Source of the DNA: Calditrichota bacterium
Lineage (GTDB): Bacteria; Calditrichota; Calditrichia; Calditrichales; Calditrichaceae
Assembly: GCA_013151275.1 (NCBI GenBank)
Contig: JAADIP010000063.1
Coordinates: forward strand, 1-46,738
Length of the DNA: 46,738 nt
Direction: 5' to 3'
Position numbers and translations under genes: made by a program. Below the pieces are notes generated by a model, which made no database searches, had not been told where the DNA came from, and saw only the letters and a list, made by a program, of their open reading frames with translations. Position 1 is the first letter of the stretch. Every line of letters begins with the position of its first letter. This document shows, one piece after another, positions 18,215 through 27,785 of the stretch.

Positions 18215-19321
18215 TCATCGGCAATGAATTCTCGGAACCCGGCGCGAAATCCAGCAGGTAACCTCATAAGGAATCGTTTGCAGGGTTTTGGCAATTTCAA
18301 TAATCTTGATGTGCTCTTTGCCCTGTTTGCCAAAAATCACCACTTCGTCGCCGATTTTTACGTCGGTAGCGGGTCCAAGATCGACCATAAATTGATCCAT
18401 GCAAACCGTGCCCACTACCGGATACCGCTTGCCGCGGATTAAAACCGTGCCCTTGTTGGTAAAGCGGCGGTTATAGCCGTCGGCGTAACCCGCCGGGATC
18501 ACGGCAATATGCGTTTGGCGCGGAGTGTGGTAGCGGCGGTTGTAACTTACCGGTCTTCCCGCAGGCATTTTTTTGATTAATGTTATTTTTGATTTAAACG
18601 CCATTACTTCTTTTAAAGTCCAGTCATGTTTAAAGTCGGGAGAGGGCGGGTTTCCGTAAAGCATTACGCCCGGACGCACCATATCAAAGTAAGCCTGCGG
18701 AAAGCGCATGATGGCTGCTGAATTTGCCAAATGAAAAATCAGACCGGGATATTTGCTTTTAATTTTTTTTTGAAAATCGAGGAAAGCCGCTATTTGATTT
18801 TGGGTAAATTCGCGGTCTTCTTCGTCGGCGCTTGAAAGGTGAGAATAGACGCCGACAACCTGCCAACTGGGTTCGTCCAAAATTTTGAGGATTAGTTGCA
18901 AATCTTTCTCCGGGAAAAAACCGATCCGCCCCATTCCGGTATCGATTTTGATTTGAACGCGCGCTTTTTTCTTTTCTGAAATACACAAGGAACGCAGCGG
19001 TTCAAGCTGCGAACTATCCGTGAGCGTAATATCCAGATTGTAATTCAGATATTCCGGAAAAAAGTTACTCAGATGCGCGCCGAATACCAGAATCGGAGCT
19101 TCGATTCCCGCTTTTCGCAATTCGATTCCTTCTTCATGAAAAGCAACGCCTAAATAATTTACGCCGTTTTCTATTAATGTTCGGGCGACCTGCACGCTTC
19201 CGTGACCGTAAGCGTCGGCTTTTACAACTCCCATTACCCGCGCGGGAGCCACGGCGTTTTGAATGAGTTTTAAATTATTAATTAAATTTGAATGAAAAAT
19301 ATATGCTCTTGTAGGTCCCAT
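18215..19321 (-). CDS. alr: Alanine racemase
   Basis: A 368-residue PLP enzyme that interconverts L- and D-alanine for peptidoglycan. The PLP lysine is K34 in VVKADAYGHG. The second catalytic base is the Tyr in the SYNRRY motif, and VGTVCMDQFMVDLG is the conserved beta-domain signature. The frame runs 27 codons further upstream into lysA, but the ATG at 19321 lies four bases after the lysA stop codon and directly precedes the normal start region (MGPTRAYIFHSNL), so it is the likely start. It forms a two-gene operon with lysA. Confidence 0.95.
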   Translation of the reverse strand: MGPTRAYIFHSNLINNLKLIQNAVAPARVMGVVKADAYGHGSVQVARTLIENGVNYLGVAFHEEGIELRKAGIEAPILVFGAHLSNFFPEYLNYNLDITLTDSSQLEPLRSLCISEKKKARVQIKIDTGMGRIGFFPEKDLQLILKILDEPSWQVVGVYSHLSSADEEDREFTQNQIAAFLDFQKKIKSKYPGLIFHLANSAAIMRFPQAYFDMVRPGVMLYGNPPSPDFKHDWTLKEVMAFKSKITLIKKMPAGRPVSYNRRYHTPRQTHIAVIPAGYADGYNRRFTNKGTVLIRGKRYPVVGTVCMDQFMVDLGPATDVKIGDEVVIFGKQGKEHIKIIEIAKTLQTIPYEVTCWISRRVPRIHCR

Positions 19322-19325
19322 GGCT

Positions 19326-20585
19326 TCACCAATCGTATTTTTGAGCAAGTTCTTCTGCGGTTTGTCCTTTAAAAATTGTCCGGACTTCTTTCCCGGAAAC
19401 AAGATATTCGGGAATCGAGGGGCGAAGGTTGTAGTTGGAAGCCAGAACCTGTCCGTAGGCTCCGGCGCCGCCCACAGCCAGCAAGTCGCCTCTTTCCGTC
19501 AGCGGCATTTCCCGGTCGGTTGCCAGAAAATCGCCGCTCTCACAAACCGGTCCCACAACGTCAAAACGATCTTTGGCGTTATCGTTTAAAATTAACGGGA
19601 CAACGGAGTGGTAAGCGTGGTACAGGCTCGGACGCAGTAAGTTGTTCATGGCTGCGTCAACAATTAAAAACTTTTTAACCGGGGTCTGTTTGCGGTACAA
19701 TACCCGCGTGATTAACAACCCGGCGTCGCCGACGATAGATCTTCCCAATTCGACGACCAATTTTACTCCCAGATTTTTAAAAGCCCGTAAATAGGACGGA
19801 AGGATCGTTTTTAACGGATATTCACGCTGCGGCTTTTTAAAATCATTGTAATAATCGATGCCTATTCCGCCTCCGAGGTCCAAAGCGGAAATCTCAAATC
19901 CTTTTTTGCGTAATTGATCGATAATGTCTTTCAAATATTCGGCGGTTTCGAGAAACGGTTTGGGATCGGTAATCTGAGATCCGATGTGCACGTGAATTCC
20001 GACGGGTTTTAACCACTTGTCCTCAAAAGCCTGTTGATACAAACGCAAGGCGTCGTTCAAAGGAATTCCGAATTTGTTGAGGTGTTTGCCCGTTGAGATG
20101 TAATCATGGGTCGGGGCTCCGATATCGGGATTAATTCTAAAGGCTACCGGAGTTTCGATTTTTAATTTCCCGGCGATCTCTCGCGTCAGATAAAATTCCT
20201 CCGCCGACTCAATATTCAACGAATGAATACCCGTTCTTATTGCCAGCTCAATTTCAGATGCGGTTTTTCCCACGCCGGCAAAGACGATTTTTTTGGGAGG
20301 AAATCCCGCTCTTAATGCAAAGAACAATTCTCCGCCGGAAACCACATCGGCTCCAAAGCCCAGGTTTTGTATTAATTTTAAGATAGCCGGATTATAATTT
20401 GCTTTTAAGGCGTAGCACGGCAGAAAATCCAGATCCTTGCCCGCCTCAATAACCGTTTGGCAGTTTTGTTCGATTCGTTTTTGGGAGTAAAGATAAAAAG
20501 GCGTTCTCTTTGAGCGGCTGAATTCCTGAAGATCTATTTCGTCGCAGTGAAGTCGGTTGTTCCGATAATAAAAAATCTCTTCCAT
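19326..20585 (-). CDS. lysA: Diaminopimelate decarboxylase
   Basis: A 419-residue fold-type III PLP enzyme converting meso-diaminopimelate to L-lysine, the last step of the DAP pathway. It has YALKANYNP (PLP lysine), HIGSQI, the phosphate-binding LGGGIGIDY, and the active-site CESGDFLA. The frame reaches a TTG at 20639, but ATG 20585 has AGGA seven bases upstream and begins the usual N-terminal sequence (MEEIFYYRNNRLHC). Its product sits beside alanine racemase, which fits wall-precursor and lysine metabolism. The 270 bases upstream contain no gene I can support. Confidence 0.96.
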   Translation of the reverse strand: MEEIFYYRNNRLHCDEIDLQEFSRSKRTPFYLYSQKRIEQNCQTVIEAGKDLDFLPCYALKANYNPAILKLIQNLGFGADVVSGGELFFALRAGFPPKKIVFAGVGKTASEIELAIRTGIHSLNIESAEEFYLTREIAGKLKIETPVAFRINPDIGAPTHDYISTGKHLNKFGIPLNDALRLYQQAFEDKWLKPVGIHVHIGSQITDPKPFLETAEYLKDIIDQLRKKGFEISALDLGGGIGIDYYNDFKKPQREYPLKTILPSYLRAFKNLGVKLVVELGRSIVGDAGLLITRVLYRKQTPVKKFLIVDAAMNNLLRPSLYHAYHSVVPLILNDNAKDRFDVVGPVCESGDFLATDREMPLTERGDLLAVGGAGAYGQVLASNYNLRPSIPEYLVSGKEVRTIFKGQTAEELAQKYDW

Positions 20586-20855
20586 CTGTTTTCCTGAATT
20601 AAAACCGGGTTTGTTATCTTTGTTAATTAACTTAAACAATCAGAAAATTTCTGGCAAATAAAGATGAAGGTAAAAATATGCCCAAAGAAGTTGTAAAAGA
20701 ATAATCATATTAAATGTCCCGTTATTCCCGTAAAATCTTCTTCCGATCAATAGTAAAATTTTTCAGATTAAAACGCAGTATTTTTATTAAAGCGCATCGG
20801 AATTGTTATTTTTTGCTTAATTTGTGTAATCCGGGGTAAAATTTTCGGGTAAGAA

Positions 20856-22205
20856 TTAATTTCCGAGACCATAATTTCTGATTTTTTCGCGGAGGGTCGT
20901 TCTTGAAATTTGCAAAATCTCCGCCGCTTTTGATTTATTCCCTTTTGTGCGCGCTAAAACGCGTTCGATATGGACGCGCTCGATCTCTTTTAACGAACAA
21001 TTGCCCAACAATTCCACATCTTCGGGGATATTGTCGGAACTGCTGAGATGCGCCGGTAAGTCTTTTATTGTAATTTCTTTATTCTCGCTGATTAAAACGC
21101 TTCGTTCCAGTAATTCGCGCAGCTCCTTGACATTGCCGGGCCAATAGTAATCTTTTAATATGTTCAGCGCCATCGGAGAAATCTTGTCAATCTTTTTGGC
21201 GTATTGAAAACTGAAATACTGGATAAAGTATTTGGTTAAAATCCCGATATCTCTGCGGCGTTCGCGCAAAGGGGGTAAATATTTTTCAAAGCTTTTTAAA
21301 TGAAAATAAAGTTCGGGATTAAAACTGCCGTTACGGACAAATTTTTCCAGTTCAAATCGCGTTTGAGCGATAATCCGCGTATCCACCCGGATGGGTTTTT
21401 CCGCGCCCACGGGTTTAAAAACATGGCTGTCAAGATAGATTAACAACTTATGCTGAACTTCGGTGGGCAGCCGTTCGATATTTTTCAGAACCAGGGTGCC
21501 CCCGGCTGCCTGCTCAATCAATCCCTTTCGCGGAGCGCCGTGAACGGAGCTTTCGCCGATTACCCCGAAAAGATCTGCAAGCAGCTCGTTGGTGGTGGCG
21601 TATTCACAATTTTTTACTATGAAAGGTCCCTCTGTTCTTTCTCTGCTTGAATGGATAAGATAAGATACCAGATTTTTCCCCGTACCCGTTTCCCCGCGAA
21701 TCAGGCAGGGGGTGTAATGGGCTTTACTGATAATCTGAATAAATTCGTTGACTCTTTTGATAGCCTCGTCTTTGCCGATCAGCCCGTCCTGATTCCAACG
21801 TTCGTACGTATAGGTGTGTGGCGATTTGTAGTGGTGTTCGTCGATAACTTTTCTTGCCTGCTGAAAAATTTCCGAGAGATTTTCTTTGGCAACATTCTGA
21901 TCAATCACCCTAAACAACCGTTTTCCCAATATCCGTCTTAAGCTTTCGGGCAAACCGTGATCGGAAATTATGATAACCTGATAAAAATACTGGTGATTTG
22001 CCTGTTCCAAAAGCCAGAAGGGTATGGCAAGCCATTCTTCGTTAATATCAATGATAAACATATCGTAATAGATCATTTGGATCGATTTGCGAATCGCCTC
22101 CATGTGTTCATACAGATCGAGGCGGTACTCACCGTTATGAGCAGCTTTAAGGAAAGAATGGAATTCAACCAGTCTGTCAGAGATAAAAGCAATTTTATGT
22201 TGCAT
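20856..22205 (-). CDS. Degenerate NtrC-family AAA+ transcription regulator
   Basis: A 449-residue three-domain protein. Residues 1-125 form a receiver-like domain lacking most phosphorylation-pocket residues (IAFISDR in place of the double acidic motif). Residues 140-370 form an AAA+ domain with Walker A GETGTGKN (171-178), arginine finger region PPLRERRRDI, and WPGNVKELREL. Residues 403-449 form a Fis-type helix-turn-helix (NKSKAAEILQISRTTLREKI). Two key features are missing: the GAFTGA loop, replaced by IGESSVHGA near 216-224, and the Walker B acidic pair, LVLKNI at 238-243 in place of LFLDEI. Classical activation of sigma-54 polymerase therefore looks unlikely. It is flanked by lysA and plsX. 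Confidence 0.88.
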   Translation of the reverse strand: MQHKIAFISDRLVEFHSFLKAAHNGEYRLDLYEHMEAIRKSIQMIYYDMFIIDINEEWLAIPFWLLEQANHQYFYQVIIISDHGLPESLRRILGKRLFRVIDQNVAKENLSEIFQQARKVIDEHHYKSPHTYTYERWNQDGLIGKDEAIKRVNEFIQIISKAHYTPCLIRGETGTGKNLVSYLIHSSRERTEGPFIVKNCEYATTNELLADLFGVIGESSVHGAPRKGLIEQAAGGTLVLKNIERLPTEVQHKLLIYLDSHVFKPVGAEKPIRVDTRIIAQTRFELEKFVRNGSFNPELYFHLKSFEKYLPPLRERRRDIGILTKYFIQYFSFQYAKKIDKISPMALNILKDYYWPGNVKELRELLERSVLISENKEITIKDLPAHLSSSDNIPEDVELLGNCSLKEIERVHIERVLARTKGNKSKAAEILQISRTTLREKIRNYGLGN

Positions 22206-22500
22206 AGTTTGCTTTCTTCAAAATGCTAGATAGCTTGAAATACTATCGGCACAAATATCAATTATTTTAGCCAAAATGAATTACATCCGGTTTTGAATAA
22301 TGCTGATCTTAAATAATTTCCGCTCTGTCTGTTTCGATATTCGACAAAGATTAAAAGTTATCCGATACGGTCCGAAAAATCGGGATGAGTTAAGCGGTAA
22401 ATTCATTACGGAAAAAAGAAAACCATTTTAATCCGGCTTATTGTAAGATACTCAGGTTATTTTTGTCTTAACCTTTTTGAGTAAGTTCCGACGGAGCGCT
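22206..22500. other. Gene-free interval before plsX stop
   Basis: No gene, clear terminator or promoter is seen here. The stretch is AT-rich and separates the NtrC-like gene from plsX, both read on the minus strand. Confidence 0.4.
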
Positions 22501-23550
22501 TTAAATCTCCAGAAAGTCGATGCGATGCTGCTGATTAAATTTCTGGACGGATTCACCGATATGTTCCACAACGCCTTCGATTACAGAACGACGGGCGACG
22601 CTTAAGGCATTGAAAAACGCCTTGGCGTTAGACCGACCGTGAGCCTTGATCACCAGCTTTTTAAACCCTAATACCGGAGCGCCTCCGTATTCGGAGTAAT
22701 CGGTTCGCTTTTTCAATTGTTTAACTCCGGAACTAAGCAAAGCCAGACCGACTTTCCATATTAATCGTTTTTTAAAGGCGTACCTGCCGGCTACTCTTAA
22801 AACGTCGCTGGCGCCTTCCAGAGTTTTAAGAACAATATTTCCCACAAAGCCTTCGGTGACAACAACATCAACCATTCCTCTGGGGACGTCATTCCCTTCA
22901 ATATTTCCCACAAAATTAATTCCGGGAGCGTCTTTTAAGTAGCGATAGGCTTTTGTTAAAGTCTCGCCGCCTTTGGTTTCTTCCGAACCGATATTTAACA
23001 ATGCCACGCGGGGATGGGGAATTTCCAGAATATGAGAAAGATAATAACTTCCCATGTAGGCAAAATGCACTAATTGTTTGGGCGTGCAATGCAATGTCGC
23101 TCCGACATCGATCATTAAAGAAAAACCGTGGTTGCTGGGATGTATTTTTGCCGTGGGATAAATGGTGGCTAATCCCGAGCGCTCTATGCCCTGAATCATG
23201 GACAGGTGCTTTGCGGCGGAAAGTACGATGGCTCCGGTATTTCCGGCGCTTACCAGCGCGTCGGCTTCGTTCTCGTTTAAGATTTGCATAGCCAAATTGA
23301 TACTGGCTTTCTGTTTTGTCTTAACGCCTTCTTTAGGAGATTCGTCCATGGCGATGAATTGGTCGGTATGTACAATTTCAATATTCTGCTCACAATCCTC
23401 TGCTTCCAAAAGCGGATTGATTTTAGCCTCATCTCCGACAAAAATAATAACGGTATCTTTGAATTCCTTTAAGGCGCGAACCGAACCCTTAATAATTTCA
23501 GCCGGAGCATAATCGCCGCCCATGGCATCGACAACAATTCTTATTGGCAT
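22501..23550 (-). CDS. plsX: Phosphate acyltransferase PlsX
   Basis: A 349-residue enzyme converting acyl-ACP and phosphate to acyl-phosphate, the first step in the PlsX/PlsY route to phosphatidic acid. It opens with RIVVDAMGGDYAP, and includes VSAGNTGAIVLSA and a C-terminal EYGGAPVLGFKKLVIKAHG signature, all characteristic of the family. The start ATG follows GGGGG at nine bases. In many bacteria plsX sits with rpmF and fabH; here neither is adjacent. The neighbours are a degenerate regulator and DNA polymerase X. Confidence 0.96.
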   Translation of the reverse strand: MPIRIVVDAMGGDYAPAEIIKGSVRALKEFKDTVIIFVGDEAKINPLLEAEDCEQNIEIVHTDQFIAMDESPKEGVKTKQKASINLAMQILNENEADALVSAGNTGAIVLSAAKHLSMIQGIERSGLATIYPTAKIHPSNHGFSLMIDVGATLHCTPKQLVHFAYMGSYYLSHILEIPHPRVALLNIGSEETKGGETLTKAYRYLKDAPGINFVGNIEGNDVPRGMVDVVVTEGFVGNIVLKTLEGASDVLRVAGRYAFKKRLIWKVGLALLSSGVKQLKKRTDYSEYGGAPVLGFKKLVIKAHGRSNAKAFFNALSVARRSVIEGVVEHIGESVQKFNQQHRIDFLEI

Positions 23551-23664
23551 GATATTTTACCCCCGTTTTCAAATCGATTAAAATTAACAAGATTTACGAG
23601 TATTGGCAAAAAAGCCTCGGGAATTAAAGGTTTTCAGCATTTCAGACAGCGTTGTCAATTACAT

Positions 23665-25404
23665 TTAACGCGAAGAATTTCGCTGTAAATCAAAAAACGA
23701 TTTTAGTTCTTCGATTGTAAACGAATTTAGAACGCCCTTTTTTGAATACCACGATTTGCGGGCAATAGCCAGACCGAATTTGAAATCATTCAAACCTTCA
23801 AGAGAATGCGCATCCGGATTAATGGCTGTTTTAATTCCCAAAGCGTTAGCCTTAATTCCCCAGCGCCAATCGAGGTCAAGTCGATAGGGATTGGCGTTTA
23901 TTTCGATAATTTTATTAAATTGCGCAGCCGTCTCTAAAATCTTTTCCATATTCACGGCGTAAGGCTCGCGACCCAGCAGCAATCGTCCGGTCGGGTGACC
24001 AAGCATGGAAACCAGAGGATGACGGAGCGCCTTGCAAATTCGGTTTGTCATCTCCTCTTCCGAAAGATTAAATGATGAATGAACCGAGACAATAACAAAA
24101 TCAAACGTTGCCAGGGTGGCGTCATCAAAGTCGAGCGAACCGTCAGGAAGGATATCCGCTTCAATTCCCTTTAAAATAACAAAAGGCTTTAGAATTTCGT
24201 TCAACCGGTCTATCTCTTCATGCTGCAACTTTAACCGCTCTTCAGTGAGTCCGTTGGCATAATAAGCCGCCTTACTGTGATCGCATATCCCAATATAGTG
24301 AAATCCCGAGTTTTTGCAATAACGCGCCATCTCTTCTATCGAATTACTTCCGTCGCTAAATGAACTGTGAACATGAAAAAGACCGAGCAGATCGTCCTCC
24401 TCAATTAATTCCGGTAATTGATTGTTTTCTGCGGCTTCTATTTCTCCGTAATTCTCTCTTAATTCCGGAGCGATAAAGGACAATCCGAGATGGCGGTAAA
24501 TTTCCGATTCTTTATTGCAAAGAAGTGAATTTTCCTGATTATGCGGAAATAATCCGTACTCATTCAAAGTAAAACCCAGTTTTTTTGCTCTGTGTCTCAG
24601 GGCTGTGTTGTGTTCTTTGCTGCCCGTAAAATATTGAAGCGCAAAGGCGAATTGATTGTCCCGGACAATGCGTAAATCGCAAGCCAAACCGGAGGTAAGC
24701 ACAATGCTCGATTTTGTTTCGCCTTTGGCTGTAACCGCATCCACTTCCGGATAGTTGATAAAATGATCCGTAACCGCTTCGCGATGCTCGTCCGAACATG
24801 AGAGCAAAATATCGATGTCTTTGATGGTTTCGTTTTTACGGCGCAGGCTGCCGGCTACTTCAAGCCGGATGATTTCGGGTCTTTTTTTGAGATAGCGGAG
24901 AATCTTTTCCGCTTCTTCGAGGGCAACGGGCAGGTGGAAGCGGGCTTTGTATTTTTTCCGCAGTTCAATGCCCTTCAGTATTTTTTCCTGCGTTTTTAAT
25001 CCGAATCCGGGAAGGTCGCGCAGGCGGTTTTCCAGACAGGCGTATTCCAATTCGCCGATGGTGGTAACGCCTAATTTTTCATAAACGGTTTTAATTTTTT
25101 TAGGACCCATCCCCGGAATGGTCAGCATCTCCAGCAGTCCTTCGGGCACCGAAGCCTTTAAATTTTCGTAATAGGGGAGGGTTCCTGTAGTAACCAGAGT
25201 TTCGATTTTTTTTGCCAGCGCTTCGCCGATGCCCTTTAATTCCCGGATACGCCCTTCTTTGACCAAGAGGGTTAAATCCTGCTGAAGCATTTCCAATTGC
25301 CGGGCTGCGTTGTAGTAAGCCCGCGCTTTGAACGGATTTTCACCCTTAATTTCCAAAAGTTTTCCGATCTCTTCCAAAATTTTTGTGATCGCTTTTTTAT
25401 CCAT
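23665..25404 (-). CDS. polX: DNA polymerase X with PHP domain
   Basis: A 579-residue family X polymerase used in DNA gap repair. Helix-hairpin-helix motifs lie at 56-66 (LKGIGEALAKK), 95-104 and 129-138. The nucleotidyltransferase palm has GSLRR (185-189) with catalytic D196, D198 and D243, and YFTGSKEHN in the fingers and thumb region. The C-terminal PHP domain (about 340-579) begins with HVHSSFSDG (H344, H346) and contains HSS, GHPTGR and NPDAH; in bacterial PolX it supplies metal-dependent 3'-5' exonuclease activity. The usual HLH is HVH here, which keeps both ligands. It is transcribed away from mpgP. Confidence 0.95.
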   Translation of the reverse strand: MDKKAITKILEEIGKLLEIKGENPFKARAYYNAARQLEMLQQDLTLLVKEGRIRELKGIGEALAKKIETLVTTGTLPYYENLKASVPEGLLEMLTIPGMGPKKIKTVYEKLGVTTIGELEYACLENRLRDLPGFGLKTQEKILKGIELRKKYKARFHLPVALEEAEKILRYLKKRPEIIRLEVAGSLRRKNETIKDIDILLSCSDEHREAVTDHFINYPEVDAVTAKGETKSSIVLTSGLACDLRIVRDNQFAFALQYFTGSKEHNTALRHRAKKLGFTLNEYGLFPHNQENSLLCNKESEIYRHLGLSFIAPELRENYGEIEAAENNQLPELIEEDDLLGLFHVHSSFSDGSNSIEEMARYCKNSGFHYIGICDHSKAAYYANGLTEERLKLQHEEIDRLNEILKPFVILKGIEADILPDGSLDFDDATLATFDFVIVSVHSSFNLSEEEMTNRICKALRHPLVSMLGHPTGRLLLGREPYAVNMEKILETAAQFNKIIEINANPYRLDLDWRWGIKANALGIKTAINPDAHSLEGLNDFKFGLAIARKSWYSKKGVLNSFTIEELKSFFDLQRNSSR

Positions 25405-25558
25405 AACGTTCTCTTTTTCCTCTTTACCGACTCCTTAAAATATGAAACCAAAATTTACTTTTCAATTTATTCACAAACTTTTGGGCGCTTTTAATAATAA
25501 TTTAAAAAATTAAAAGTTATCGCTTGACTTTTTCGTTAATTGATACCATTTTAAAAAT

Positions 25559-26401
25559 ATGAACTTAAAATGGGTAATCTTCACCGATTTGGACGGAACG
25601 CTGTTGGACGCTTCCACCTACTCTTTTCGGGAGGCGGTTCCGGCGCTTGAATATCTGAAACAGCGGGAAATACCGGTTATTCCGTGTACAAGCAAAACCC
25701 ATCCCGAAGTGATTCGATTAATAAACAGATTGGGACTCGAAGCTCCCTTTATTGTCGAAAACGGAAGCGCGGTTTTAACGCCCGCCGGCTATTTTCCGAA
25801 TACGGAAGATTTCGTCGATTTGGACGGTTTTAAGGCATTGATCCTTGGCAAACGGCATGAGGAAGTTTTACGTTTTTTTAATTATCTACGCCGCGAATTT
25901 AAATTAAAGGTCAAAGGTTTTTCCGAGATGACCGTCGGGGAAATTGCGGAATTGACGCAGCTTTCCGAAGAAGAAGCGGCATTGGCAAAAAGAAGATTTT
26001 TCAGCGAACCGATGGTAAGCGAAGAAGACCATGATCTCCTGAAAAATGATCGGTTGACGGAATTCATCAGGGAACACGGCTTCCGGTTGTTGCGCGGAAA
26101 TCGCTTCTATCATCTGTTGGGAAACAGCGACAAAGGGAACGCCGTAAATCATCTCACGGAATTATTCCGGAAAAAGTATTCGTCGCCGGTAAAAACCGTG
26201 GGTCTCGGCGACAGCAAAAATGATTTTGAAATGCTCAAAGCGGTTGATCTGCCCGTTCTTGTACGGAAAAAGGATTTGAGTTATGCCGAAGGATTGACGC
26301 TTTCGAATCTTTATTTGACCCGGAAACCCGGTCCCGCGGGATGGGCGGAAGCGATAGAAATTGTGACCGTTCCCGAAAAGTCCGCTTTAAGGAAAGTTTA
26401 A
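25559..26401 (+). CDS. Glycosyl-3-phosphoglycerate phosphatase (MpgP/GpgP-like, HAD-IIB)
   Basis: A 280-residue HAD phosphatase. The nucleophile motif TDLDGTLLD gives D10 and D12. SKTHPEV follows as motif II, and GLGDSKNDFEML is motif IV. The segments FIVENGSAVL and ELTQLSEEEAALAKRR match mannosyl-3-phosphoglycerate phosphatase. The enzyme removes phosphate from glucosyl- or mannosyl-3-phosphoglycerate to give the compatible solute. The partner glycosyltransferase gene follows after 129 bases. There is no visible ribosome-binding site before the ATG; a TTGACT at 25524-25529 could be a -35 box giving a leaderless or nearly leaderless message. Confidence 0.88.
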   Translation: MNLKWVIFTDLDGTLLDASTYSFREAVPALEYLKQREIPVIPCTSKTHPEVIRLINRLGLEAPFIVENGSAVLTPAGYFPNTEDFVDLDGFKALILGKRHEEVLRFFNYLRREFKLKVKGFSEMTVGEIAELTQLSEEEAALAKRRFFSEPMVSEEDHDLLKNDRLTEFIREHGFRLLRGNRFYHLLGNSDKGNAVNHLTELFRKKYSSPVKTVGLGDSKNDFEMLKAVDLPVLVRKKDLSYAEGLTLSNLYLTRKPGPAGWAEAIEIVTVPEKSALRKV

Positions 26402-26530
26402 TTGACCGTGCCCCGCTCTTCTTGCGCGCGGCGGGTTTCGGTAAATATACGTTAAAGAAAAAGATTTATGTTTATTGCAAAGTCTTCGTATTGTGTGAAA
26501 TGTGCCGGTTAATAAAAATTGGAGTAAACT

Positions 26531-27739
26531 ATGGCTGATTTTTTTCAAAACGGTGTAATAACCACATTACATAAATTAACCGAACATCCTACCGAGCAAT
26601 TGGAAGAAGAGATTCTGTACTACTCCAAACGCAGACCCATTGCGCTTATTCTTCCCTCGTTGTACAGCGAAATTCAGGGGCAGGCTCTTCCCAGAATAGT
26701 TGACGAACTTAAAAAAGTGCCCTATTTATCCGAAATTGTCGTGGGACTGGACAGGGCTTCAAAAGAAGAATTTGAACACGCCAAAAAGTTTTTTTCGCAA
26801 TTGCCGCAGCCCACTAAAATTATCTGGCAAAGAAGTCCGCGAATTCAGGATTTGTACGATCTTCTGGACAAGAACAATCTGTTTATCGGCACCGAAGGCA
26901 AGGGGCGTAATGTCTGGCTGTGCATGGGTTATCTTCTGGCGTCTAACGTATCGCGGGTTTTCGCCATACACGATTGCGATATTTTGACATACAATCGCTC
27001 GTTGTTAGCCAGGCTGGTTTATCCGGTTACCAACTCCACGCTTAATTTTAGGTTTTGCAAAGGGTACTACAGCAGGGTGTCCGACCGGATGCACGGCAGA
27101 GTGTCGCGTTTGTTCATTACGCCTTTAATCCGCTCTCTGAAAAAGATATTGGGTCCTTATGATTATCTGGATTATATCGATTCGTTCCGCTACCCCCTGT
27201 CCGGAGAGATGTCCATGATTCGCGATGTGGCGGTGCGTCTGCGTTTGCCGACCGACTGGGGGCTGGAGATAGGAACGCTCAACGAGATCTACCGTAATTA
27301 TGCCAAAAATCAGATTTGTCAGGTCGATATTATCGATCGCTACGATCACAAACATCAGGAACTATCCGAAGACAACCCCAACGCGGGTCTGGCTAAAATG
27401 TCCATCGACATCGCCAAATCGTTTTACAGAATGCTCGCCAGTATGGGCGTGGTTTTTTCCGATCAGTTTTTCAGAACGATCAAAGCCACCTTTTTGCGCA
27501 ACGCTCTGGATTTTCTGGATAAGTATTATGTTGACGCCATGATTAACGGATTAAAATACGACCGCCATTCGGAAGAAAAAACCATCGAAGTATTTTTAAA
27601 AAGTATTATCATTGCCGGAGACCAGTTTCTGGCAAATCCCATGGAGCTTCCCATGATCCCCGGCTGGTCGCGGATTGAATCGGCTCTGCCCGAATTTATG
27701 CCTACCTTAAAACAAGTGGTTGACGAAGAAAACGAGTAA
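26531..27739 (+). CDS. Glucosyl-3-phosphoglycerate synthase-like glycosyltransferase (GT81)
   Basis: A 402-residue GT-A fold glycosyltransferase. The metal-binding motif is DCD (148-150) in AIHDCDILTY. The nucleotide-sugar pocket is suggested by ALILPSLYSEIQG near 38-50 and GTEGKGRNVW near 120. It resembles the GpgS group, which transfers glucose to 3-phosphoglycerate. The gene before it encodes the matching phosphatase, so together they make glucosylglycerate (or the mannosyl form), a solute used against salt, heat or nitrogen stress. The start ATG follows GGAG at six bases. Sugar specificity is inferred. Confidence 0.85.
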   Translation: MADFFQNGVITTLHKLTEHPTEQLEEEILYYSKRRPIALILPSLYSEIQGQALPRIVDELKKVPYLSEIVVGLDRASKEEFEHAKKFFSQLPQPTKIIWQRSPRIQDLYDLLDKNNLFIGTEGKGRNVWLCMGYLLASNVSRVFAIHDCDILTYNRSLLARLVYPVTNSTLNFRFCKGYYSRVSDRMHGRVSRLFITPLIRSLKKILGPYDYLDYIDSFRYPLSGEMSMIRDVAVRLRLPTDWGLEIGTLNEIYRNYAKNQICQVDIIDRYDHKHQELSEDNPNAGLAKMSIDIAKSFYRMLASMGVVFSDQFFRTIKATFLRNALDFLDKYYVDAMINGLKYDRHSEEKTIEVFLKSIIIAGDQFLANPMELPMIPGWSRIESALPEFMPTLKQVVDEENE

Positions 27740-27743
27740 AAAA

Positions 27744-27770
27744 AAAGCCCTGATTTAAATTCAGGGCTTT
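27744..27770. terminator. Bidirectional terminator
   Basis: AAAGCCCTGA (27744-27753), loop TTTAAAT, TCAGGGCTTT (27761-27770), with a long A-tract in front. It ends the glycosyltransferase gene and, on the minus strand, the large T9SS cargo gene. Confidence 0.87.
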
Positions 27771-27785
27771 GAAATTCGAAAGCGT

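Noticed and set aside
20677-20703. A tiny ATG frame (MPKEVVKE)
   Set aside because: Eight codons with no supporting ribosome-binding site or conserved context; random occurrence is likely.
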